Assembly: GCA_964620045.1 (NCBI GenBank)
Contig: CAZUJL010000024.1
Location: 1 to 64,000, forward strand
Reading direction: 5' to 3'
Length of the DNA: 64,000 bases
Source: VFKU01 sp964620045
Lineage (GTDB): Bacteria > Hydrogenedentota > Hydrogenedentia > Hydrogenedentales > GCA-2746185
Shown here: positions 58,328-64,000 of the stretch, piece after piece
Position numbering within the stretch: position 1 is the first letter of the stretch
Layout: each line of letters opens with the position of its first letter
Notes under the pieces: generated by a model
Database searches by the model: none
What the model was told of the DNA's origin: nothing
The model's input: the letters and a program-made list of their open reading frames with translations, nothing else
Position numbers and translations under genes: made by a program

Positions 58328-59800
58328 ATGAAACGTTATCGCACTACAGTCATCGCCATTCTGATGATCCTCGGCCTCGCGCTGTCCGCGGCGGCCAAAC
58401 AACCCAACATCATCCACATTGTCGTCGACGATCTCGGCTTCAAGGACGTCGGTTTTAACGGCGCCACGGACATCAAGACGCCGAATATCGACAAGCTCGC
58501 GAACAACGGCGCGAAGTTCACGCAGTGGTACGCGCAGTCGATGTGCACGCCCACGCGCGCAGCGATCATGACGGGCCGGTATCCGTGGCGCTACGGCCTG
58601 CAGACGATCGTTATCCCCGGCACCGCCGGCTACGGCCTCGACACCAGCGAGTGGCTCATGCCGCAAACCCTGAAGGAAGCGGGCTACAACACCGCCATCA
58701 TCGGCAAGTGGCACCTCGGCCACGCGGATATGAAATATTGGCCGAAGCAGCGTGGCTTCGACTACGCCTACGGCGCCACGATCGGCGAGTTGGATTACTA
58801 CACCCACGGCGACGCCGGCGTGCTCGACTGGTTCCGCGACAACAAGCCCGTGCACGAGGAGGGCTACACGACCAATCTCATCGGCGATGACGCGGTCCGG
58901 TACATCAATCAGCAGAATTCGAAGACGCCGTTCTATCTGTATCTCACCTTCAACGCGCCGCACACGCCCTATCAGGCGCCGGAGGAGGCCGTCGCCAAAT
59001 ATTCCAGCATCGCCGATCCGACCCGCCGCACCTACGCCGCGATGGTGGATTGCCTCGACGAAAATATCGGCAAGGTCGTCGCTGCGCTCAAGAAGAAGGG
59101 CCTGCGCGACAACACGCTGATTATTTTCCACAGCGACAACGGCGGCACGCAGAACGCCATGTTCGCCGGTCAAATGGCGGACGTCTCGAAAATCAAGATT
59201 CCGTGCGATAACGCGCCCTATCGTGACGGCAAAGGCTCGCTATACGAAGGCGGCTGTCGCGTCGCCGCGTTCGCCAACTGGCCCGGCCACATCAAGGCGC
59301 AGACGGTGGACGGCATGATTCACGTGGTGGATATTTATCCCACGCTGGCCCAATTGGCCGGCGCGTCCACGGCCAAGTGCAAGCCGCTCGACGGCGTGAA
59401 CGTTTGGGAGGTGATCGCGGAAAACAAACCGTCACCGCGCACCGAAGTGGTCTACAACGTGGAGCCGTTCCGCGGCGCGGTGCGGCAGGGGGACTGGAAA
59501 CTCATCTGGCGCTCGCTGATTCCCACCTCCGTGGAGCTTTACAATCTCGCGGAAGACCCGTCGGAAAAAAATAACGTCGCCGATGCGCATCCCGATAAAG
59601 TTACCGCGATGCAGGCACGCATCAACGCACTCGGCGCGGAATCCGCAAAGGCGCTTGGGTTGATGTTCGTTGCCCAAACGGGGCTTCAACACGGCAAACC
59701 CATCATCGCGTCCGAAGCGGGTACGCCGCAGGCCGTGATTAGCGGCGACGGCCCGTCGATCACCGATGAAGGGATCGGCGAACACGACGAGTTTCACTGA
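58328..59800 (+). CDS. Exported sulfatase (arylsulfatase family)
   Basis: A 490-residue enzyme with a signal peptide (about residues 1-23). The metal site is IVVDDLGFKDVG (D34, D35), and the formylglycine site is C73 in SMCTPTRAAIMTGRYPWRYG (CxPxR). Other blocks are TAIIGKWHLGH, HSDNGGTQ and AEDPSEKNN. It releases sulfate from an organic or polysaccharide ester after C73 is converted to formylglycine by a maturase encoded elsewhere. The gene is near the Gfo/Idh and HEAT genes, consistent with breakdown of sulfated sugars. The substrate is not predictable. Confidence 0.94.
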   Translation: MKRYRTTVIAILMILGLALSAAAKQPNIIHIVVDDLGFKDVGFNGATDIKTPNIDKLANNGAKFTQWYAQSMCTPTRAAIMTGRYPWRYGLQTIVIPGTAGYGLDTSEWLMPQTLKEAGYNTAIIGKWHLGHADMKYWPKQRGFDYAYGATIGELDYYTHGDAGVLDWFRDNKPVHEEGYTTNLIGDDAVRYINQQNSKTPFYLYLTFNAPHTPYQAPEEAVAKYSSIADPTRRTYAAMVDCLDENIGKVVAALKKKGLRDNTLIIFHSDNGGTQNAMFAGQMADVSKIKIPCDNAPYRDGKGSLYEGGCRVAAFANWPGHIKAQTVDGMIHVVDIYPTLAQLAGASTAKCKPLDGVNVWEVIAENKPSPRTEVVYNVEPFRGAVRQGDWKLIWRSLIPTSVELYNLAEDPSEKNNVADAHPDKVTAMQARINALGAESAKALGLMFVAQTGLQHGKPIIASEAGTPQAVISGDGPSITDEGIGEHDEFH

Positions 59801-59801
59801 T

Positions 59802-60356
59802 CTACGAACGCTTTTTCCGCGACGCCTTCGGGCGTTCGACTTTGTAGTGGAGGCCGACGACGCCGTCGCTGAATTTTTGCGCGGCGACGGTCTGGAGCAG
59901 CGTCGTGCGGCGGCCCGGCGCCATCAGGGGCACGCCCTCGCCGATATACACGGGGATCACGTTGACCATGAACTCATCGATCAGTCCGGCATCGAGAAAC
60001 GCCGCGATGATTTCGGCGCCGCCCATCATCCAGATGTGTTTGCCGGGCTTCTTGCGCAAACGCGTGATGAAAGCCGGAATCGATCCTTTGACGAACTCGA
60101 CGCCGGGCACCGGGCGGCGCGACTTTCGGGTGAACACATAATGTTTGAAGCCGGGGCCGAACATGGCAATGCCGCCCAACTTCACGGCGAGGTCGTAGGT
60201 CTTGCGGCCATAGAGGACGGTGTCGACCGACTTCACGAACTTGGTCATGCCGTAGTCGCCCTTGAGCCCCGGCCGCTCCAGCCAATCGATGCCGCCGTCC
60301 GACCGCGAGATAAATCCGTCGGCACTGGTCGCGATGTTCACGATGATTTTGCGCAT
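59802..60356 (-). CDS. DHFR/RibD C-terminal domain reductase
   Basis: A 184-residue protein from ATG 60356 with GGAGAGG upstream. It has the fold start RKIIVNIATSADGFISRSDG, VKSVDTVLYGRKTYDLAVKL, WMMGGAEIIAAFLDAGLIDE and VIPVYIGEGVPLM. This is the RibD C-terminal / DHFR-like NADPH reductase family, widespread and mostly without known substrate. It is convergent with the sulfatase (stop two bases apart) and divergent from the steroid-reductase-like gene. Confidence 0.88.
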   Translation of the reverse strand: MRKIIVNIATSADGFISRSDGGIDWLERPGLKGDYGMTKFVKSVDTVLYGRKTYDLAVKLGGIAMFGPGFKHYVFTRKSRRPVPGVEFVKGSIPAFITRLRKKPGKHIWMMGGAEIIAAFLDAGLIDEFMVNVIPVYIGEGVPLMAPGRRTTLLQTVAAQKFSDGVVGLHYKVERPKASRKKRS

Positions 60357-60421
60357 GGGCCTCTCCGAAAGGGGACGCGCCCGATGATAGGCGCGCGCCC
60401 ACGCCAAGGCAAGGGTCGCCG

Positions 60422-61174
60422 ATGAGTACCTACGAAATCGCTTTGGTCGCGAGCGCAGCCACCGCCGTCGTGGTGTTCATCTCGCTGCAATTCGTCGCGG
60501 CGCCCTACGGCCGACATGCGCGGCGTGGGTGGGGACCCGTCGTGCCCAGCCGCTGGGGTTGGATCGTGATGGAGGCTGTCGCGGCGGGCGCGTTGCTGTA
60601 CTTTTTCTTTCGCCAGCGCCCGATCATGACGCCGACGTTGTGGGCCTTGCTCGGACTCTGGGAGCTGCATTACCTCAACCGCTCGTTCGTCTATCCGCTC
60701 CGCATGCGCACACGCGGCAAGACGAATCCGCTGATGGTTGTGCTCATGGCGATGGCGTTCAACACATGGAACGGCTACCTGAACGGCCACTGGCTCGGCG
60801 TGCATGCGGCCGACTACACGACCGCGTGGATGAGCCAGCCAAATTTCATCGCCGGACTCGCGCTCTTCGTGACCGGCTTCGCGATCAACGTCCAGTCCGA
60901 TGAAATTCTCCTACGCCTGCGCCGCGGCGCCGACACCGGCTACGCCATCCCGCGCGGGGGACTGTACCGATACATCTCATGCCCAAACTACTTCGGCGAG
61001 TTGATCGAGTGGACGGGCTGGGCGCTGATGACCTGGTCGACGGCCGGACTCGTGTTCGCGTTATGGACCGCCGCGAATCTCGTGCCCCGCGCACGCAGCC
61101 ATCACCAGTGGTATCAGAAGGAATTTCGAAACTATCCACGCGAACGAAAGGCGATCATTCCGTTCGTGTACTAA
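60422..61174 (+). CDS. Steroid 5-alpha-reductase-like integral membrane enzyme
   Basis: A 250-residue protein with about six membrane helices and the C-terminal region of the 3-oxo-5-alpha-steroid 4-dehydrogenase family: GYAIPRGGLYRYISCPNYFG, ELIEWTGWALMTWSTAG, then VPRARSHHQWYQKEF and YPRERKAIIPFVY. This end is close to animal SRD5A1/2, and the total length also agrees. Eukaryotic members reduce a steroid double bond with NADPH; bacterial relatives include fatty-acid or isoprenoid-modifying enzymes. The substrate here is unknown. No SD of note precedes ATG 60422. Confidence 0.88.
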   Translation: MSTYEIALVASAATAVVVFISLQFVAAPYGRHARRGWGPVVPSRWGWIVMEAVAAGALLYFFFRQRPIMTPTLWALLGLWELHYLNRSFVYPLRMRTRGKTNPLMVVLMAMAFNTWNGYLNGHWLGVHAADYTTAWMSQPNFIAGLALFVTGFAINVQSDEILLRLRRGADTGYAIPRGGLYRYISCPNYFGELIEWTGWALMTWSTAGLVFALWTAANLVPRARSHHQWYQKEFRNYPRERKAIIPFVY

Positions 61175-61215
61175 AAGAAAAGGGCCGGATTTACACAACC
61201 GTGCAAATCCGGCCC
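61173..61215 (-). terminator. Intrinsic terminator of the minus-strand Gfo/Idh gene
   Basis: An 11-bp stem (GGGCCGGATTT 61182-61192 with AAATCCGGCCC 61205-61215) is followed on the minus strand by TTTTCTTTT. It lies 14 bases after the stop of the gene at 61229. It may also protect the 3' end of the plus-strand gene. Confidence 0.85.
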
Positions 61216-61228
61216 AAGAACGAAGCAC

Positions 61229-62407
61229 TTACTTCTTCGGCATCGCGACCCATTTTTCCTTCGACGCCGAGCTCTTCACGACCGTCTCGATGAACAGCAT
61301 GCCGCGCAGGCCGTCGTCGACGTTCGGGAAGTCGAGCGCGAGCGGATCGGGCTTCTGCTTCAGGATGCTCGCGCGGATCGCGTCCGCCGCGTTCTTATAT
61401 ATATTCGCGAAGGCTTCCAGGAACGCCTCGGGATGGCCGGACGGAATGCGCGTCGCGCGCGCCGCCGCCGGGCTCTGCTCCGCGACGTAGCCATTCCCGC
61501 GCTTCCAGATTTCCTCGGGGCCGTCCTGAGACTTAATGTTCAGGAAGTTCGGGTGTTCCTGGTGCCACTCGATGCCTTTTTTCTCGCCGTAGACCCAAAT
61601 CGCGAGGCCGTTTTCCTCGCCGACGGAAATCTGGCTCGAATGCAGCAGGCCGCTCACGCCGCCTTCAAACCGCAGCAGCACGTTGCCGTCGTCATCGAGC
61701 CGGCGGCCCTTCACGAAGGTGTGCAGGTCCGCGCACATCTCCGTGATGCGCAGGCCAGTGATGTACTCCGCGAGGTTCTCCGCGTGCGTGCCGATGTCGC
61801 CCATGCAGCCCGCCGCGCCGCTGCGCTTGGGGTCCGTGCGCCACGCCGCCTGCTTCTGGTCGGATTTCTCCAGCGCGGTGGACAGCCAGCCTTGCGGGTA
61901 CTGCACGACGATTTTGCGAAGCTTGCCAAGCTCGCCCTTGCGCACGAGGTCGCGCGCGAGTTTCACCATCGGGTAGCCGGTGTAGTTGTGCGTCAGCGCG
62001 AAAACTTTCTTCGACTTCTTCACGATCGCCTGAAGCTCGCGCGCCTCGGCGGCGTTCAACGTCATCGGCTTGTCGCACACGACGTGGAATCCGGCTTCGA
62101 GAAACGCCTTCGCGGCGGGGAAGTGCACATGGTTCGGCGTCACGATCGACACGAAGTCGATCCGCTTCCCCTCGGGAAGCGCGCGCTCACGTTCGATCAT
62201 CTCCGCGTACGAGCCGTACACGCGCGACGGATCAAGGTCGAGTTCCGCGCCTTTTTGTTTCGACTTCTTCGCGTCGCTCGAGAACGCGCCCGCGACGAGA
62301 TTGATCCCGCCGTCCAGCGACGCCGCCTTGTAGTGCACGTCGCCGATGAACGCGCCGGGGCCGCCCCCGACCATGCCCATGTTCAGTTTTCTGCCGAATT
62401 GGCTCAT
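61229..62407 (-). CDS. Gfo/Idh/MocA-family oxidoreductase (cytosolic)
   Basis: A 392-residue enzyme without signal peptide. It has LNMGMVGGGPGAFIGDVHYK as the NAD-binding start, VSIVTPNHVHFPAAKAFLEA, VVCDKPMTLNAAEARELQ (the DKP form of the EKP motif), QYPQGWLSTALEK and GAAGCMGDIGTHAENLAEYI. It probably oxidises a sugar or inositol with NAD. It ends the minus-strand sugar operon of xylA-like, TIM-barrel isomerase and this gene, closed by a terminator. Distinct from the Tat-exported relative at 56286. Confidence 0.93.
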   Translation of the reverse strand: MSQFGRKLNMGMVGGGPGAFIGDVHYKAASLDGGINLVAGAFSSDAKKSKQKGAELDLDPSRVYGSYAEMIERERALPEGKRIDFVSIVTPNHVHFPAAKAFLEAGFHVVCDKPMTLNAAEARELQAIVKKSKKVFALTHNYTGYPMVKLARDLVRKGELGKLRKIVVQYPQGWLSTALEKSDQKQAAWRTDPKRSGAAGCMGDIGTHAENLAEYITGLRITEMCADLHTFVKGRRLDDDGNVLLRFEGGVSGLLHSSQISVGEENGLAIWVYGEKKGIEWHQEHPNFLNIKSQDGPEEIWKRGNGYVAEQSPAAARATRIPSGHPEAFLEAFANIYKNAADAIRASILKQKPDPLALDFPNVDDGLRGMLFIETVVKSSASKEKWVAMPKK

Positions 62408-62424
62408 GTAATGCTCCTTGAGAT

Positions 62425-62524
62425 CGCCCCTTCAGGGCTTGTATTGCCTTGTGCTTCGTAACCCAGGGCGACGCTCACTTAGTTCGCTCTGCCCTGGGCT
62501 ACTCTAGGACGCCCCTTTGGGGCT
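62425..62524 (-). repeat. Palindromic extragenic repeat, copy 1
   Basis: About 100 bp between the Gfo/Idh and TIM-barrel genes. Order of elements: CGCCCCTTCAGGGCTT (62425-62440), a long imperfect inverted repeat with arms CCCAGGGC (62462-62469) and GCCCTGGG (62491-62498) around GCTCACTTAGTTCGCTCT, then CTAGGACGCCCCTTTGGGGC. Copy 2 is at 63581-63684. Similar extragenic repeats are abundant in Planctomycetota. Confidence 0.85.
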
Positions 62525-62551
62525 AACCCCGGCTTCGTTAAATAGGGTGCG

Positions 62552-63550
62552 TTACTTGCCGCGCTCTTCGAAGGCCTTGTCGAACGCGACGTCCGACGGC
62601 TCGAAGTCGAGGTTGCGTAGGTACTCGCAGGACTCGCGCGCGCCGTGTTCGCGGTTCATGCCGGAGTCTTCCCACTCCACCGACAGCGGGCCCTGGTAAT
62701 CGATGCGGTTCAGCGCGCGGATGATGCCCTCGAAATCCACGTCGCCGCGGCCGACCGAGCGGAAGTCCCACGCGCGGCGATGATCGCCGAAGTTCAGGTG
62801 CGAGCCGAGGATGCCCGTCATCCCGTCCTGGTTCATGCCCGTGTCTTTCATGTGGACGTGGTAAATGCGATCGGAGAATTCGTTGATGAACTTCACCGAA
62901 TCGATGCCCTGCCAAATCAGATGGCTTGGGTCGAAGTTGAAGCCGAAGGTCTCGCGGTGGCCGATCGCTTCGAGCGCGCGCTTCGCGCTGTAAATGTCGA
63001 ACGCGATCTCGGTCGGGTGCACTTCGAGGCCGAATTTCACGCCGCATTTGTCGAACTCATCGAGGATCGGGTTCCAGAGATCCGCAAACTGCTTGTAGCC
63101 GTCGTTGATCATTTTTTCCGACACGGGGGGGAAGCTGTAGAGCAGGTGCCAAATCGACGAGCCCGTGAAACCGTTGACGACGCTGACGCCAAAGTTCTTC
63201 GCCGCGCGCGCGGTCTTCTTCATCGTCTCAATGGCCCACTTGCGCTTGCCCTCGGCGTTGCCCGCGAGGTTCGGCGGTGCGAACGCGTCGGAGCGCTCGT
63301 CGTTCAGGTCGCACACGAGCTGGCCGACCAGGTGGTTCGAAATCGCCCAGCAGCCGAGGTCGTATTCCTCGAGCAGCGCACGGCGCTTCTCGCAGTAGCC
63401 CTTGTCGCTGCTGGCCTTCTCCACATCGAAGTGGTCGCCCCAGCAGGCAAGCTCAACGCCGTCGTAGCCGAACTCGACGGTCTTCTTGAGCATTTCCTCC
63501 AGCGGCAGGTCGGCCCACTGGCCGGTGAAGAGCGTGATGTTGCGTGCCAT
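62552..63550 (-). CDS. TIM-barrel sugar phosphate isomerase/epimerase
   Basis: A 332-residue xylose isomerase-like TIM-barrel (AP endonuclease 2 family). The N-terminus is ITLFTGQWADLPLEEMLKKT, and metal ligands are suggested by FGLEVHPTEIAFD (E), GFNFDPSHLIWQG (D and H), VHMKDTGMNQD (H) and LSVEWEDSGMNRE (E). Such enzymes isomerise ketoses or inososes. It lies between two repeat copies, upstream of the Gfo/Idh gene on the same strand, and downstream of xylose isomerase. Confidence 0.92.
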   Translation of the reverse strand: MARNITLFTGQWADLPLEEMLKKTVEFGYDGVELACWGDHFDVEKASSDKGYCEKRRALLEEYDLGCWAISNHLVGQLVCDLNDERSDAFAPPNLAGNAEGKRKWAIETMKKTARAAKNFGVSVVNGFTGSSIWHLLYSFPPVSEKMINDGYKQFADLWNPILDEFDKCGVKFGLEVHPTEIAFDIYSAKRALEAIGHRETFGFNFDPSHLIWQGIDSVKFINEFSDRIYHVHMKDTGMNQDGMTGILGSHLNFGDHRRAWDFRSVGRGDVDFEGIIRALNRIDYQGPLSVEWEDSGMNREHGARESCEYLRNLDFEPSDVAFDKAFEERGK

Positions 63551-63580
63551 GATTTGATTGCCTCCGTTGTTACCCTAGAA

Positions 63581-63684
63581 CGCCCTTTCAGGGCTTCAAG
63601 GTGTTTGAATTTCGTTTACCCAGGGCGGCGCTCACTTCGTTCGCTCTGCCCTGGGCTATTCTAGGACGCCCCTTCAGGGCTAAC
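63581..63684 (-). repeat. Palindromic extragenic repeat, copy 2
   Basis: A second copy, same orientation as copy 1, with CGCCCTTTCAGGGCTT (63581-63596), ACCCAGGGCG to CTGCCCTGGGCTA around GCTCACTTCGTTCGCTC (63618-63658) and CTAGGACGCCCCTTCAGGGC. Immediately after it, 63685-63731 holds five short CGTCCA units. Confidence 0.85.
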
Positions 63685-63738
63685 TGCGTCCAAATCTTCG
63701 TCCATCTCGTCCACTGCGTCCAGATCGTCCACAGCTTT

Positions 63739-64000
63739 TCACACAAATCGGTTCACAATATTTTCGAGCATTTCCTGCCGGCCGGAGCGCGGCTTGGGGT
63801 TGATGTTCTGGTCGGCCACGCGCTTCGCGAGCGACTCCAGCGTTTCCTTGCGCGCCATGATGTCCGCGCCGAGGCCGGAGTTCCAGCCCGCATACCGGTC
63901 CGCCACGAACTTGTCGAGCGTGCCGTCCTCAATGATCGCGGCCGCATTGATCAGGCCGCGCGCCATCGTGTCCATGCCGCCGATGTGCGCGTGGAACAGG
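63739..64000 (-). CDS. xylA: Xylose isomerase, C-terminal part (partial)
   Basis: The last 86 residues, running off the right edge. The segment LFHAHIGGMDTMARGLINAA is the conserved C-terminal helix of class II xylose isomerases, followed by RYAGWNSGLGADIMARKETL and a short tail ending NIVNRF. XylA interconverts xylose and xylulose with divalent metal. The gene is the first seen of the minus-strand sugar cluster with TIM-barrel and Gfo/Idh enzymes; the two repeats separate the genes. Confidence 0.9.
   Translation of the reverse strand, partial: LFHAHIGGMDTMARGLINAAAIIEDGTLDKFVADRYAGWNSGLGADIMARKETLESLAKRVADQNINPKPRSGRQEMLENIVNRFV

Overview
The window is about 64 kb of GC-rich, densely coding bacterial chromosome. 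No rRNA, tRNA, phage module, CRISPR array or recognisable transposase was found. Several features point to a Gram-negative (diderm) host: RseP, an HtrA/DegP-type protease, a lipid A N-terminal-domain protein with an ArnT-like transferase, a lipobox protein, EmrAB-type efflux and a Tat-exported oxidoreductase. The mix of bacillithiol genes, HPr kinase plus RapZ, a Bat aerotolerance operon, Gfo/Idh oxidoreductases, a sulfatase, DUF1569 and palindromic intergenic repeats suggests an uncultured lineage such as Hydrogenedentota or a Planctomycetota relative. That assignment is an inference.

Region 1 (1-3.6 kb): 5' part of apt, a group 2 sigma-70 factor, a small zinc-ribbon membrane protein between imperfect inverted repeats, tadA, a 66-residue orphan protein with its own terminator, and a GGQ release-factor-like protein. 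Region 2 (3.2-10.5 kb, minus strand): lysC, pyk, a SAM methyltransferase, bshC, bshB1, bshA and a small membrane-anchored protein, tightly packed. This encodes the complete bacillithiol pathway, with a methyltransferase that may make N-methyl-bacillithiol. Region 3 (10.7-19.8 kb, minus strand): rseP, dxr, ptsI, ptsH, a 400-bp repeat region, rapZ, hprK, hpf and queG. It is a regulatory PTS core without EIIA or permease.

Region 4 (20.0-25.3 kb, plus strand): an ECF sigma factor, then five coupled or closely spaced genes of uncertain function, two of them apparently transcribed without a leader. Region 5 (25.3-27.2 kb): an NsrR-like Rrf2 repressor divergent from a truncated hemoglobin and a [2Fe-2S]/FAD/NAD reductase, with a 29-bp AT-rich dyad between them. 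This is a likely two-component nitric oxide detoxification module. Region 6 (27.4-41.6 kb, plus strand): an expanded MoxR-DUF58-BatABCDE operon running by start/stop overlaps into glnD and an htrA-type protease.

Region 7 (41.6-47.8 kb): a deoxyhypusine-synthase-like orphan on the minus strand, then a plus-strand cassette of a polyprenyl-phosphate glycosyltransferase, a LAB_N membrane protein, an ArnT-like transferase and a UDP-glucuronate-epimerase-like protein. It could decorate lipid A or another envelope glycan with a uronic acid. Region 8 (47.8-56.2 kb): a DUF1569 protein, an alpha/beta hydrolase coupled to a penicillin acylase-family lipoprotein, then a BadH/BadI-like pair divergent from a TetR repressor that leads an EmrAB-type efflux operon, with two palindromic operators between. 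Region 9 (56.2-64 kb): Gfo/Idh oxidoreductases, a HEAT-like protein, a sulfatase, a DHFR-like reductase, a steroid 5-alpha-reductase-like membrane enzyme, a TIM-barrel sugar isomerase and the 3' end of xylose isomerase. Two copies of a palindromic repeat separate the last genes.
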